Made by a program: the position numbers and the translations under genes. This document shows positions 24,172 through 33,911 of a stretch of DNA of 64,000 nt, piece by piece (the first letter of the stretch is position 1; each line of letters begins with the position of its first letter). The stretch is from JACVRW01 sp963850205. GTDB lineage: Bacteria > Actinomycetota > Thermoleophilia > Solirubrobacterales > Thermoleophilaceae. The stretch lies in contig CAWKKJ010000008.1 of the NCBI GenBank assembly GCA_963850205.1, positions 372,001 through 436,000 of the forward strand. The letters are read 5' to 3'. The notes under the pieces were generated by a model. That model saw only the letters and a program-made list of their open reading frames with translations, searched no databases and was not told the origin of the DNA.

Positions 24172-25257
24172 TCAGAGCCGCGCGTGGCGCCGCAGGCAGG
24201 CCAGCACCGCCTCGTGAGGCAGCCGCTCGGCGACGAAGCCGCCCCGCCCCTCGGTCCGCTCCGCGCTCCACAGCGCGTTCAGCACCGCCTCCTCGGTGGC
24301 GTCCACCGCGGCGCTGAACAGCGGGTCGAGCTCGTCGCCGGCGAGGCCCGGCGGGGAGGGGCCGCCGCGCGCTGCACGGGCGGTGGTGGACAGGGCCAGG
24401 AAGATCTCGCCGCTGCCGTGGTGGGCCACCGATCCGGTGCGGGCCAGGCCGAGGCCGGCGCGGCGAGCCAGGCGGGTGAGCTGCGCCGCAGCCAGGGTGG
24501 CGTCCGTGGCCAGCACGACGATGCAGCTTCCAGCCGGCGCGTGCCGGCCCGCCGGGTCGCCGCCCAGCAGCCGGCCCACGGGCACGCCGTCCACCCGCAG
24601 GTCCTCCTGATCGCCGAAGTTCGCCAGCACCAGCGCGCCCACCGTGGCGCCGCCATCGGCGATCCGGCTGGAGCTTCCGATCCCCCCCTTCCAGCCGAAG
24701 CAGACCATGCCGGTGCCTGCCCCCACAGCTCCCTGCTGCACCGCACGCCCGGTCGCCGCGGTTGCCGCCCCCAGCGCCCGCCCGGCGTCGGCGGCCTCCA
24801 CCTGAACGGTCCGGGCGTCGTTGAGCCAGCTGTCATCGCACTCGGCAACGACCGGGATCGCCACCTCCTCGACGCCCACCCGAGGATCGGCGGCCACGGC
24901 CTCCGCCACGGCGCCGTCGAACACCCGGCCGATCGACATGGTCGCGGTCAGGTAGACGGGCGCGTCCAGCAGCCCCCACTCCATGACCCCCAGCGCGCCG
25001 GTCATCTCCCCGGCCCCGTTGAGCACGGCCACGCCGGCTGCCAGCGGCTCGGCCCACAGACCGGCCGGGTCGGCGGGCGCGATGGCTGTCACCCCGCTGC
25101 GGGCGACACCCCGGCCCGCCGGTGGATCCGGCTCATCGCGGATCACGGTCACGTGCCCAACTCCCACCCCGGCCACATCGGCGATCGAGTTGGTGGGCCC
25201 GGCCTCGAGCCCGCCGACGCGGAGCCCGTGGGCGCGCAGCGTCTGGGGAGCCTCCAT
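24172..25257 (-). CDS. P1 family peptidase (DmpA/BapA-like aminopeptidase)
   Basis: A 361-residue self-processing N-terminal nucleophile hydrolase of the DmpA/S58 type, which release N-terminal or beta-amino acids from peptides and esters. Features are GPTNSIADVAGVGVGHVTV near the start, NGAGEMTGALGVMEWG, the processing region GWKGGIGSSSR where cleavage before a serine would generate the nucleophile, and the closing ATEEAVLNALWSAERTEGR. It diverges across 36 bases from the deacetylase/peptidase/transporter operon and may share its peptide-scavenging role. Confidence 0.87.
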   Translation of the reverse strand: MEAPQTLRAHGLRVGGLEAGPTNSIADVAGVGVGHVTVIRDEPDPPAGRGVARSGVTAIAPADPAGLWAEPLAAGVAVLNGAGEMTGALGVMEWGLLDAPVYLTATMSIGRVFDGAVAEAVAADPRVGVEEVAIPVVAECDDSWLNDARTVQVEAADAGRALGAATAATGRAVQQGAVGAGTGMVCFGWKGGIGSSSRIADGGATVGALVLANFGDQEDLRVDGVPVGRLLGGDPAGRHAPAGSCIVVLATDATLAAAQLTRLARRAGLGLARTGSVAHHGSGEIFLALSTTARAARGGPSPPGLAGDELDPLFSAAVDATEEAVLNALWSAERTEGRGGFVAERLPHEAVLACLRRHARL

Positions 25258-25293
25258 GGCCGCGGACCCTACCGCCGGTTAATCTCGCGGCCC

Positions 25294-26358
25294 GTGGGAC
25301 TCGCCCTGCCCGTCGTCTGGAGCGACCGACACCGCCTGCACGAACCGGGCGGCGAGGTCTGGGTGGGGGTGCGCACGCCCGGCACCGAGCTACCCGCGCG
25401 GGCGGAGCGGATACGCGAGGCGCTCAGCGGCCAGGGCGCCGCGTTCGTCGCCGCCGAGCCCCAGCCCGACGAGGCCGCCACGAGCGTGCACGACCCGGAG
25501 CTGGTCGCCTATCTGGCCACGGCCTGGGAGGACTGGGAGGCCTCCGGCCTGACCGAGGACCCAGGCCAGGATCGCGTGGTGCCCTACCTCTTTCCCCACC
25601 CGTCGCTGTTCTCCGGTCGCCTGCCCCGTACCGCCACCGCCATGAGTGCCCGTGCCGGGCAGTTCGCCTACGACACGATGACGCTGGTGGGCCCGGGCAC
25701 CTGGGCGGCGGCGCGAGGGGCCCTTGACGCCGCGGTCACGGCGGCCGACCTCGTGCTGGCCGGCACGCCCGTGGCCTACGCCTGCTGTCGCCCGCCCGGT
25801 CACCACGTGACCCGCTTCAGCTTCGGCGGCTCCTGCTACCTCAACAACGCCGCGGCCGCGGCCGCCCGGCTCCGCGACGCCAACCTGCGGCCGGTCGCCG
25901 TGCTCGACATCGACGCCCACCACGGCAACGGCACCCAGGCCATCTTCTGGGACGACCCCGCCCTGCTCACCGGCTCGGTGCACGTCGACCCCGGCGCGGG
26001 CTGGTTTCCCCACTACCTCGGGTTCGAGGACGAGACGGCCGGCGGGACCAACCGCAACCTCACCCTGGCGCCGGGCACCGGCGACGGCGGCTGGCTGGAG
26101 GCCGTGGGCGCGCTGGCCGGCTGGGCCCGGGCCGGCGGCGCCCGCGCCCTGGTGGTGGCGCTCGGCGTCGACGCCGCGGGCGGCGACCCGGAGAGCCCGC
26201 TGTCGGTGACATCCGCCGGGTTCCGGGCCGCCGGGCGCGCCCTGGGCGCGCTCGGGCTGCCCACCGTGGTCGTGCAGGAGGGCGGCTACGACCTGACCAC
26301 CATCGGCGAGCTGGTCTGCGAGGTGCTGCTCGGCATCGAGGAGGGGGCGCATGGCTGA
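25294..26358 (+). CDS. HDAC superfamily deacetylase, acetylpolyamine amidohydrolase-like
   Basis: A 354-residue zinc-dependent deacetylase of the histone deacetylase/AcuC/acetylpolyamine amidohydrolase superfamily. Catalytic features are CRPPGHHVTRFSFGGSCYLN, the zinc-site VLDIDAHHGNGTQ, and EGGYDL near the end. The segments SVHVDPGAGWFPHYLGF and LGVDAAGGDPESPLSV match the substrate-loop pattern of acetylpolyamine amidohydrolases rather than AcuC. GTG 25294 gives the normal length; the upstream open frame has no homology. Its last 8 bases overlap the S9 peptidase start, so it heads the operon. Confidence 0.82.
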   Translation: MGLALPVVWSDRHRLHEPGGEVWVGVRTPGTELPARAERIREALSGQGAAFVAAEPQPDEAATSVHDPELVAYLATAWEDWEASGLTEDPGQDRVVPYLFPHPSLFSGRLPRTATAMSARAGQFAYDTMTLVGPGTWAAARGALDAAVTAADLVLAGTPVAYACCRPPGHHVTRFSFGGSCYLNNAAAAAARLRDANLRPVAVLDIDAHHGNGTQAIFWDDPALLTGSVHVDPGAGWFPHYLGFEDETAGGTNRNLTLAPGTGDGGWLEAVGALAGWARAGGARALVVALGVDAAGGDPESPLSVTSAGFRAAGRALGALGLPTVVVQEGGYDLTTIGELVCEVLLGIEEGAHG

Positions 26359-28240
26359 AGGGCGATCGATCTGGGTGGGCAAGGACGAGCACGAGGGCGT
26401 GCTCGCAGAGCCGCGGCGCGACGTCGACCCGCCGCCGCACTGGCGGCTCGAGGCGATCGCCGCCACCCCCCGCCCCCGCTCGCTGACCATCGGCGCCGAG
26501 CGCCGGCGGGCGGTGTTCATCGAGGACCGCGACACCTCCGACGTCTGGCTGCTCGACCTCGAGTCGGCCGCGGCGCCCGAGCGGCTGACCTCCGGACGCG
26601 AGCTCGCCCCCTTCTGGGAGGACACGCCACCGGCGCTCTCTCCCGACGGGTCGCTCGTCGCCTACGCCGCCGCGGGGTGCGTATGGGTCGCCCCCACGGC
26701 CGGCGGCCCGCCGCGCAAGCTGCTGGAGGGCGGCAGCCCCTGCTGGGCGGGTGAGGGCCGGATGATCGTGACCGTCGAGCGGGAGGAGGACGCGAGCACC
26801 CGGCTGGCGCTGATCGAGCTCGACGATCCCTGGCCGCGGCGGCTGGCGACTGCGCACGGCGAGCTGGAGGCCCACGGCGACGAGGGCGAGGCCGTCGTGT
26901 CGCCCGACGCCACCGAGGTGGCCTACACCTTCCACCCGCGCGCCGACCTCAACCGCAGCGAGGTCCGGGTGGCGGCGATCGAGGGCGGCGAGACCCGCGC
27001 GCTCACGGGCACACCACACATGCACGACCGCGAGCCGGCCTGGTCACCCGACGGCAGCACCGTCGCCTACACCTCGGAGCGCAGCGGGTTCTACGAGCTG
27101 CATCGGGTCGGCCGCGACGGCGAGGACGAGCGTCAGATCACCGCCTCCGGCGCCGACTACAGCGAACAGGAATGGCATCCCGACGGCACCCGCATCCTGG
27201 CGGTCCGGGGCGACCGCAACCGCTTCCGGCTGGTGAGTGTCGACGCGGGCGACGGCAGCGAGGTGACGCTCGCCCAAGGAGGGATGTGGTCCACGCCCTA
27301 CTGGACCGCCCACGGCGACGTGGTCGCCGCCTACGAGGACCACGCCACGGCGCCCGAGCTCCGCCGCGTCGGCCCCGGCGGTGAGACGACGACGATCCAC
27401 GCCCCCGCTCCCAAGGCGGTGAAGACCGCGCCCTACGCCGCGCTGGAGGAGGTGGCATTCAGCTCCTTCGACGGGCTCGAGATCCCGGCCTTCCTGATGC
27501 GGCCTCGGGGGGCGTCGGCCGAGCGACCGGTCGCGGCGGTGGTGTATCCGCACGGCGGGCCCACGATGTGTTACGCCGACGAGTGGGACGGCCACGCGCA
27601 GTACTTCATCGACCAGGGGTACGCCTGGCTGGCGCTCAACTTCCGCGGCTCCACCGGCTACGGGCGGGAGTTCGAGCGGCTCAACCACGGCGCTCAGGGC
27701 ACCACCGACGCGAAGGACTGCCTGGCGGGCGCCGACTTCCTGCGCACGCTCGCCTGGGTCGACGGAGGCCGGCTGGCGATCTTCGGGGCGAGCTACGGGT
27801 CGCACATGGCGCTGGCCTGTGTGACCGACGACCCCGAGCACCGCTTCCGCTGCGGGGTCTGCAAGTACGGTGACTGCGACCTCGAGACCTCGTGGGCGCA
27901 GGGCGACCGCGAGGGGGTGCAGGACACCGAGCGCATGATGGGCACGCCGGCCACGAATGGCGCGGCCTATCGCGCGGCCTCGCCCTACCACCGGCTGGAG
28001 AACGTCCAGGTGCCGCTGCTGATTGCGCACGGCGAGCTGGACGAGCGGGTGAGCCCGAAGCAGTCCGAGCAGCTGGTGGCCCGGCTGCGAGAGCTGGGCA
28101 AGGCCTTCGAGTACGTGACCTACCCCACGGAGGCGCACGGGCTGCTGCGCGCGGCGCCGCAGCTCGACTTCTACCGGCGCCTTGAACGTTTCCTTAACTG
28201 GAATCTCATGTCGATAGATGAAAGAGTGGGCCACCGATAG
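26351..28240 (+). CDS. S9 family prolyl oligopeptidase-like peptidase
   Basis: A 629-residue serine peptidase with an N-terminal beta-propeller (TolB/WD-like repeats such as PALSPDGSLVAYA and PAWSPDGSTVAYTSERSG) and a C-terminal alpha/beta-hydrolase domain. The predicted triad is Ser in GASYGSHM (about residue 482), Asp in GELDERVSP (about 563) and His in TEAHGLL (about 595). No signal peptide, so it should act on imported peptides in the cytosol, consistent with the peptide ABC transporter that follows. It is translationally coupled to the deacetylase by overlap. Confidence 0.88.
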   Translation: MAEGRSIWVGKDEHEGVLAEPRRDVDPPPHWRLEAIAATPRPRSLTIGAERRRAVFIEDRDTSDVWLLDLESAAAPERLTSGRELAPFWEDTPPALSPDGSLVAYAAAGCVWVAPTAGGPPRKLLEGGSPCWAGEGRMIVTVEREEDASTRLALIELDDPWPRRLATAHGELEAHGDEGEAVVSPDATEVAYTFHPRADLNRSEVRVAAIEGGETRALTGTPHMHDREPAWSPDGSTVAYTSERSGFYELHRVGRDGEDERQITASGADYSEQEWHPDGTRILAVRGDRNRFRLVSVDAGDGSEVTLAQGGMWSTPYWTAHGDVVAAYEDHATAPELRRVGPGGETTTIHAPAPKAVKTAPYAALEEVAFSSFDGLEIPAFLMRPRGASAERPVAAVVYPHGGPTMCYADEWDGHAQYFIDQGYAWLALNFRGSTGYGREFERLNHGAQGTTDAKDCLAGADFLRTLAWVDGGRLAIFGASYGSHMALACVTDDPEHRFRCGVCKYGDCDLETSWAQGDREGVQDTERMMGTPATNGAAYRAASPYHRLENVQVPLLIAHGELDERVSPKQSEQLVARLRELGKAFEYVTYPTEAHGLLRAAPQLDFYRRLERFLNWNLMSIDERVGHR

Positions 28241-28260
28241 GGGACGATGGAGGGACTCGC

Positions 28261-30063
28261 GTGAGGACGACTCGCAAGGCGCTGGCCGCAACGATCCTGT
28301 TCGTGCTGCTCGGGGGCGGGCTCACCGCCGTGACGGCCCTCGGCCAGGAGGAGGGCGACGGGGGCAAGAAGACCGTCTTCACGGTCGGCGACCCCCAGGG
28401 CATCGACAGCATGAACCCGATCATCGGGGTCACCCTCGCCGCGTTCGAGGCCTGGAACCTTCAGTACCCGTTCCTCACCAACAAGGCGGCCAAGGACTTC
28501 TCGCTCATCCCCGGCCTGGCCACCTCTTGGAAGAGCTCCGAGGACGGGCTCACCTGGACCTACAAGCTGCGCCCGGGCATGAAGTGGTCGGACGGCAAGC
28601 CGCTCACCGCCGAGGACGTCGCCTGGACGATCAACACCTCCCGCGAGGAGGAGTGGCTCAACCACTCCACGACCACCGTAAACCTGAAGGCGGAAGCCAA
28701 GGACGCCACCACACTGGTCATCACCTCCGAGGTGCCGGACCCCAAGCTCCCGGGCCTGGACGTATACATCATGCCCAAGCACGTGTACGGCCCCATGACC
28801 GCCGACGAGCGGGAGAAGGACCCGGGCGAGCAAGGCGTGGGCGGCGGCCCGTTCGTGCTGGAGAAATTCGAGAAGGGCCAGTTCGCGCGCTTCCGGGCCA
28901 ACCCGAACTTCTACGGGGGTAAGCCGGCCGTCGACGAGGTGGTCCTGCGCAAGTTCAACAACGGGGACGCGATGGTGGCCGCCCTGAAGACGGGCGAGAT
29001 CGATGCGGCGACCGATATTCCCACCGCCGGGTTCAACGAGCTGAAGCAGGACGAGAACATCCAGACGGTCCCTGGCTTCCAGGGATCGATGGGCGAGATC
29101 GCCATCAACGGCGGCGACGGCCTGAAGAAGCCGCACCCGGCGCTGCTCGACCCGAAGGTCAGGACGGCGATCGCGCACGCGATCGACCGGGAGACGATCG
29201 TGAGCCGCGCGCTGGAGGGGGCGGGCAAGGTGCAGGAGACGCTGAGCACCTCGCCCAACCCGAAGTGGACCCCCGAGCTCGCCCCCGGCGACATCCCCGA
29301 GTTCGACCTCGAGAAGGCTAAGAAGATCCTCGAGGACGCCGGCTACAAGGACACCGACGGGGACGGCGTCCGCGAGATGCCGGGTGGGGGCCGGCCGCTC
29401 AACTTCGTCTACATGGTGCGCTCGGACGGCGTGAACGCACGTCCGATCGCCGAGTTCTTCACCGGCTGGCTCAAGGAGATCGGAATCGCCACCACGAGGA
29501 AGGTGGCCGACGACACCCAGCTCACCACCATCATCGGCGAGGGCGACTACGACATCTTCAACTGGGCCTGGACGCCCTACGTGGACCCGGACCCGATGCT
29601 CTCGTACATGACCTGCGACCAGATCGCGGACGACCCGGACAACCCAACCGACTACTACAACGACGCCAACTACTGCGACCCCGGTTACGACAAGCTCTAC
29701 GAGCAGCAGAAGGTTGAGCTGGACGACGCCAAGCGCGTGGAGATCGTCCACGAGATGCTCAAGCGCCAGGCGCAGTGGGGGGTCTACAACACCCTCTTCA
29801 CCGAGCCCGAAGGGCAGGCGTACCGGAAGGACCGCTTCACCGGCTTCGTGCACCAGCCCGCGGGCGACGGGCCGGTGTTCTATTCGAACACGTCGCCGAG
29901 CTACCCGCTCCTGAAGCCGGTCTCGGCGACGGCCGCCGCTGACGGCGGCGACGGGGGCGGCAGCAGCGGCGCGATCATCGCCATCGTCGCGGCCGGTCTG
30001 CTGGTCCTGGGCGGCGGCGCGTTCGTGCTCAGCCGCCGGCGGTCGGCCGACGAGCGGGAGTGA
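28261..30063 (+). CDS. peptide ABC transporter substrate-binding protein with C-terminal membrane anchor
   Basis: A 600-residue family 5 solute-binding protein (DppA/OppA type) with an N-terminal export signal (LAATILFVLLGGGLTAVTA). Typical segments are LTWTYKLRPGMKWSDGKPLT, VRTAIAHAIDRETIV-like text at about residue 300, and AKKILEDAGYKDTDGDG. There is no lipobox; instead residues about 563-590 form a transmembrane helix (AIIAIVAAGLLVLGGGAFVL) followed by RRR, which would anchor it to the membrane. GTG 28261 has GGAGGG upstream. It begins a tight five-gene importer. Confidence 0.9.
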   Translation: MRTTRKALAATILFVLLGGGLTAVTALGQEEGDGGKKTVFTVGDPQGIDSMNPIIGVTLAAFEAWNLQYPFLTNKAAKDFSLIPGLATSWKSSEDGLTWTYKLRPGMKWSDGKPLTAEDVAWTINTSREEEWLNHSTTTVNLKAEAKDATTLVITSEVPDPKLPGLDVYIMPKHVYGPMTADEREKDPGEQGVGGGPFVLEKFEKGQFARFRANPNFYGGKPAVDEVVLRKFNNGDAMVAALKTGEIDAATDIPTAGFNELKQDENIQTVPGFQGSMGEIAINGGDGLKKPHPALLDPKVRTAIAHAIDRETIVSRALEGAGKVQETLSTSPNPKWTPELAPGDIPEFDLEKAKKILEDAGYKDTDGDGVREMPGGGRPLNFVYMVRSDGVNARPIAEFFTGWLKEIGIATTRKVADDTQLTTIIGEGDYDIFNWAWTPYVDPDPMLSYMTCDQIADDPDNPTDYYNDANYCDPGYDKLYEQQKVELDDAKRVEIVHEMLKRQAQWGVYNTLFTEPEGQAYRKDRFTGFVHQPAGDGPVFYSNTSPSYPLLKPVSATAAADGGDGGGSSGAIIAIVAAGLLVLGGGAFVLSRRRSADERE

Positions 30064-31028
30064 CCCTCCGCTTCGTCTCCGGCAAGGTCGCCGCGTCGCT
30101 GGTGACGCTGGTCTTCATCGTCTGCTTCAACTTCTTCCTGTTCCGCGTCGTCGAGGGGGACCCGGTGGCCAGTCTGTTCCGGGGCCGCAACCTGAGCGCC
30201 TCCCAGAAGGCCGAGCTGACCCGGCAGTTCGGGCTGGACAAGTCGACGGGAGCCCAGTTCGTGGCCTACCTCGGGCAGACGGCCAGGCTCAACCTGGGCC
30301 GCACGTACTCGAACAACCAACCGGTGTGGGACGAGATCAAGCGCAAAGCCGGGCCCACCATCGCGCTCGTGGGGGTTTCGGCCGTCCTGTCTGCGGTGCT
30401 GGGGATCCTGCTGGGCATCGCCGCGGCGTGGCGAAGACGCACGAAGGCCGACTACTCGGTCCAGGGCGTCACGATGGCCTTCTACTCGATGCCGGACTTC
30501 TGGCTGGGGATGGTGCTCCTGATCACGCTCGGGGTCGGGCTGGGGCTGTTCCCGACCGGGGGCTTGCAGGATCCGGCCGCCGATGCCACCGGACTGGGGA
30601 AGCTCGCCGACCAGGCCCGGCACATGTTTCTCCCCGCGCTCACGCTGACCCTGGCCTACCTGGGCGAGTACGCGCTGGTGATGCGGTCCTCCCTCCTCGA
30701 GACGATGCGCGAGGACTACCTGGTGCTGGCCCGGGCCAAGGGCCTGCGGGACACCCTGGTCCGCAACCGCCACGCGGTGCCGAACGCGATTCTGCCCGTG
30801 GTGGCGCTGTTGGCGATCAACTTCGGGTTCGTGCTCTCGGGCGCGATCGCTGTGGAGGCGATCTTCTCCTGGCCCGGACTCGGGCTGGCCTCCTATGAGG
30901 CGCTCAAGGGGCCCGACCTGCCCTTGCTCCAGGGGATGTTCCTGGTGTTCAGCGCGGCCGTGATCCTGTTCAACCTGATCGCCGACCTGCTCTACGGCTA
31001 TCTCGATCCGCGGGTGCGGCAGGCGTGA
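30060..31028 (+). CDS. ABC transporter permease, DppB-like
   Basis: A 322-residue inner-membrane permease with the DppB/OppB pattern: N-terminal helix, six core helices, and the EAA loop LVLARAKGLRDTLVRNRHAVPN that contacts the ATPases. GTG 30060 overlaps the stop of the binding protein. Partner of the DppC-like permease. Confidence 0.92.
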   Translation: MTLRFVSGKVAASLVTLVFIVCFNFFLFRVVEGDPVASLFRGRNLSASQKAELTRQFGLDKSTGAQFVAYLGQTARLNLGRTYSNNQPVWDEIKRKAGPTIALVGVSAVLSAVLGILLGIAAAWRRRTKADYSVQGVTMAFYSMPDFWLGMVLLITLGVGLGLFPTGGLQDPAADATGLGKLADQARHMFLPALTLTLAYLGEYALVMRSSLLETMREDYLVLARAKGLRDTLVRNRHAVPNAILPVVALLAINFGFVLSGAIAVEAIFSWPGLGLASYEALKGPDLPLLQGMFLVFSAAVILFNLIADLLYGYLDPRVRQA

Positions 31029-31939
31029 ACGCGGTCGCGGCGCCCTCGGCCCGGCGCATCACCTGGCTGCGCCGTCGCCGCGCGATGGCCGCCGCCTGGA
31101 GCGAGTACCGCAGGAACGTGCCGGGGATGATCGGGCTGATCGTCCTGGCGGTCATCGTGCTCATGGCCTTGGCCGCACCCCTGCTGGCCGACAAGGACGG
31201 CCTGGAGGCGGTAAACACCACCCAGAACGCCACCTGGGCCAGCCCCTCGGAGTTCCGCCCGCTGGGCACGGACAACCTGGGCCGCAGCGTGGCCACGCAG
31301 TTCGTCTGGGGCGCCCGCATCAGCCTGCAGGTGGGCCTGGCGGCGACCGTGATCGCCATGGTCATCGGCGCGGCGGTCGGGATCCTCGCGGGCTTCTTCA
31401 GGGGCCGCATCGGCGGCCTCTTGATGCGGGTGACCGAGTGGTTCCTGGTCATCCCATTCCTGCCCCTGGCCATCGTGCTGGCGGCGATTCTCGGCCCGTC
31501 AGTGCAGAACATCATCCTGGTGATCGGCATCACCACCTGGCCCCCGACTGCCCGGCTGATCCACGCCCAGGTACTCACGCTGCGCGAGCGTGACTACGTG
31601 GACCGCAGCCGGGCGCTCGGGGCCTCGAACTGGCACCTGATGACGCGCCACATCCTCCCCGCCTCCGCGCCGCTGATCCTGGCCAACACCACGCTCACCG
31701 TGCCCGTGGTGATCCTGTCCGAGGCCACGCTGTCGTTCCTCGGGCTGGGTGACCCCTTTAACGCCTCCTGGGGAAAGATGCTCGACTCGGCCTTCGAGGC
31801 GGGGGCCATCACGCAGGAGGCCTGGTGGTACATCGTGCCGCCCGGCCTCGGGATCATGCTGGTGGCGCTGTCGTTCACCCTTTGCGGGATCGCACTGGAG
31901 GAGATCCTGGATCCGCGTCTGAGAGACCAGCGCAGATGA
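31025..31939 (+). CDS. ABC transporter permease, DppC-like
   Basis: A 304-residue permease with the OppC N-terminal domain (RRNVPGMIGLIVLAVIVLMAL), the FRPLGTDNLGRSVATQFVWGAR-type segment (residues about 78-100) and the EAA loop RDYVDRSRALGASNWHLMT followed by HILPASAPLIL. GTG 31025 overlaps the stop of the DppB-like gene. Completes the membrane channel of the importer. Confidence 0.92.
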   Translation: MNAVAAPSARRITWLRRRRAMAAAWSEYRRNVPGMIGLIVLAVIVLMALAAPLLADKDGLEAVNTTQNATWASPSEFRPLGTDNLGRSVATQFVWGARISLQVGLAATVIAMVIGAAVGILAGFFRGRIGGLLMRVTEWFLVIPFLPLAIVLAAILGPSVQNIILVIGITTWPPTARLIHAQVLTLRERDYVDRSRALGASNWHLMTRHILPASAPLILANTTLTVPVVILSEATLSFLGLGDPFNASWGKMLDSAFEAGAITQEAWWYIVPPGLGIMLVALSFTLCGIALEEILDPRLRDQRR

Positions 31940-32958
31940 GCACCAAGGCCCGGCGGGCCGAACCGGCGGAGGCGGTGGCCGGCACGCCGCTCCTGAGCGT
32001 CCGCGATCTCCACGTGACCTACCTGGCCGAGAGCAACCCCGTGCCGGCGGTCCGCGGCGTGGACCTCGAGCTGGGCGTCGGTGAGACGCTCGGCCTAGCC
32101 GGCGAGTCGGGGTGCGGGAAGTCGTCGCTGGCCGGCGCGCTACTGCGGCTGCTGCCCAAGGGCACCGAGATCCGCGGCGAGATCGAGCTCAACGGCGAGG
32201 ACCTGCTCACCATGAAGCCGGGCCGGCTGCGGGCCGTCCGCTGGACCGACCTGGCCATCGTCTTCCAGGGCGCGCTCCATTCGCTCAACCCGGTTCAGCG
32301 GGTGGGCGACCAGATCGGCGAGGCGATCCGCCTCCACAGCAAGGACGGAAAGAGCAAAGTCTCGGCGCGGGTGGGCGAGCTACTCGAGCTGGTGGGCCTC
32401 CCGGCCCGCCGAGCCTCCGCCTACCCCCATCAGCTTTCGGGCGGGCAGCGCCAGCGCGTCTTGATCGGGCTGGCGCTGGCCTGCGAGCCGCGCCTTCTCA
32501 TCGCCGACGAGCCCACCACGGCCCTCGACGTGATGGTGCAGGCTCAGGTGCTGCGCCTGCTCGAGGACCTGCAGGAGCGCTTCGGCCTGGCCATCATCTT
32601 CATCACCCACGATCTCTCCACGCTCGCGGAGGTGTGCAGCCGGATCGCGGTGATGTACGCCGGGCGGATCGTCGAGCAGGGACCGAGCCACCAGGTCTTC
32701 GCCGACGCCGCCCATCCCTACACCCGCGCGCTGGCGGCCGCCTTCCCGGTGATCGGCGACGCCGCCTTCCGCATGAACCCGTCCGGCGTGGCCGGCGACC
32801 CGCCCGATCCCCGCGATCTCCCGAGCGGCTGCCCCTTCCATCCCCGCTGCACCGAGGCAGTGGACATCTGCTCCTCCACTCCGGTCGAGCTGTGGCCCGC
32901 CGCTCCCGGCCGCGAGGCCGCCTGCGTCCACGTCCCCGGCTCGCCGGTGACGCCGTGA
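31936..32958 (+). CDS. ABC transporter ATP-binding protein, DppD-like
   Basis: A 340-residue ATPase: Walker A GESGCGKSS, signature LSGGQRQRV, Walker B RLLIADEPTTALD, switch histidine FITHDL, and the C-terminal oligopeptide domain with PSGCPFHPRCTEA. ATG 31936 overlaps the upstream stop. Pairs with the DppF-like ATPase. Confidence 0.93.
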   Translation: MSTKARRAEPAEAVAGTPLLSVRDLHVTYLAESNPVPAVRGVDLELGVGETLGLAGESGCGKSSLAGALLRLLPKGTEIRGEIELNGEDLLTMKPGRLRAVRWTDLAIVFQGALHSLNPVQRVGDQIGEAIRLHSKDGKSKVSARVGELLELVGLPARRASAYPHQLSGGQRQRVLIGLALACEPRLLIADEPTTALDVMVQAQVLRLLEDLQERFGLAIIFITHDLSTLAEVCSRIAVMYAGRIVEQGPSHQVFADAAHPYTRALAAAFPVIGDAAFRMNPSGVAGDPPDPRDLPSGCPFHPRCTEAVDICSSTPVELWPAAPGREAACVHVPGSPVTP

Positions 32959-33911
32959 GCGATAACGGCGCGACCCCGCTGCTCGAGGTCCGCGACCTGC
33001 ACGTGGAATACCCGATACGCAGCGGGGCCGCCCGCGCGGTTGACGGCGTGAACCTGGCCATGAGAAGCGGCGAGACGGTGGCGCTCGTGGGCGAGTCCGG
33101 CTGCGGGAAGACCACGCTGGCGCGCACGATCATGGGGCTGCAGCAGCCCACGTCGGGCGAGGTGCGCTTCCGGGGCGAGCCGCTGTCGGGCGGCCGCGGG
33201 GCCCGGCGCGAGCACCGTCGCCACGCGCAGATGATCTTCCAGGACCCGACCGGCTCGCTGAACTCCCGGCAGTCGATCTACGAGGCCGTAGCCGAGGGCC
33301 TGCGGATCCAGAAGATCAAGGGCGACGAGGAGCAGCTCGTGGCCGACGCGCTCTCCCGCGCGGGCCTGCGCCCGCCCGAGAGCTTCTTCACCCGCTACCC
33401 CTACGAGATCTCGGGTGGCCAGCGCCAGCGCGTGATCATCGCCGGCGCCATGGTGCTCAACCCCAGCCTGCTGGTGGCCGACGAGCCCGTGTCCGCCCTC
33501 GACGCCTCGGTGCGAGGCGAGATCCTGGCGCTGATGCTCAAGCTCGTTCGCGAGACGGACGTGGGGATCCTGGTGGTCACCCACGATCTCGGCCTGGCCT
33601 GGAACATCGCCGACCGCGTCGCGGTGATGTACCTGGGCCGGATCGTCGAGGAGGCGCCGGCCGAGGAGCTGCTCACCGCACCGCGCCACCCCTATACCCG
33701 CGCTCTGCTGTCCGTGGTGCCCGAGGCCGACAGCGTGGAGCAGCAGATCCTCAAGGGAGAGGCCCCGGACCCCACCCGCATCCCCTCGGGCTGCCGCTTC
33801 CACCCGCGCTGCCCGCTGGTGGACTCCGGCGAGGCGGAGCGGCTCGGGATCGAGGAGCGCTGCAAGAACGACGATCCGCTGTTCCTCCCGGCCTGTCACG
33901 CGGTGGGATGA
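32955..33911 (+). CDS. ABC transporter ATP-binding protein, DppF-like
   Basis: A 318-residue ATPase: Walker A GESGCGKTT, Q-loop MIFQDPTGSLN, signature ISGGQRQRV, Walker B SLLVADEPVSALD, and C-terminal PSGCRFHPRCP. GTG 32955 overlaps the preceding stop by the GTGA pattern. It completes the importer, and the aldehyde dehydrogenase start again overlaps its stop. Confidence 0.93.
   Translation: MSDNGATPLLEVRDLHVEYPIRSGAARAVDGVNLAMRSGETVALVGESGCGKTTLARTIMGLQQPTSGEVRFRGEPLSGGRGARREHRRHAQMIFQDPTGSLNSRQSIYEAVAEGLRIQKIKGDEEQLVADALSRAGLRPPESFFTRYPYEISGGQRQRVIIAGAMVLNPSLLVADEPVSALDASVRGEILALMLKLVRETDVGILVVTHDLGLAWNIADRVAVMYLGRIVEEAPAEELLTAPRHPYTRALLSVVPEADSVEQQILKGEAPDPTRIPSGCRFHPRCPLVDSGEAERLGIEERCKNDDPLFLPACHAVG

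Noticed and set aside
23941..25293. 450-residue upstream extension of the deacetylase frame
   Set aside because: It is antisense to the P1 peptidase and pyrophosphatase genes and is an effect of high GC; deacetylase homology begins at 25294.
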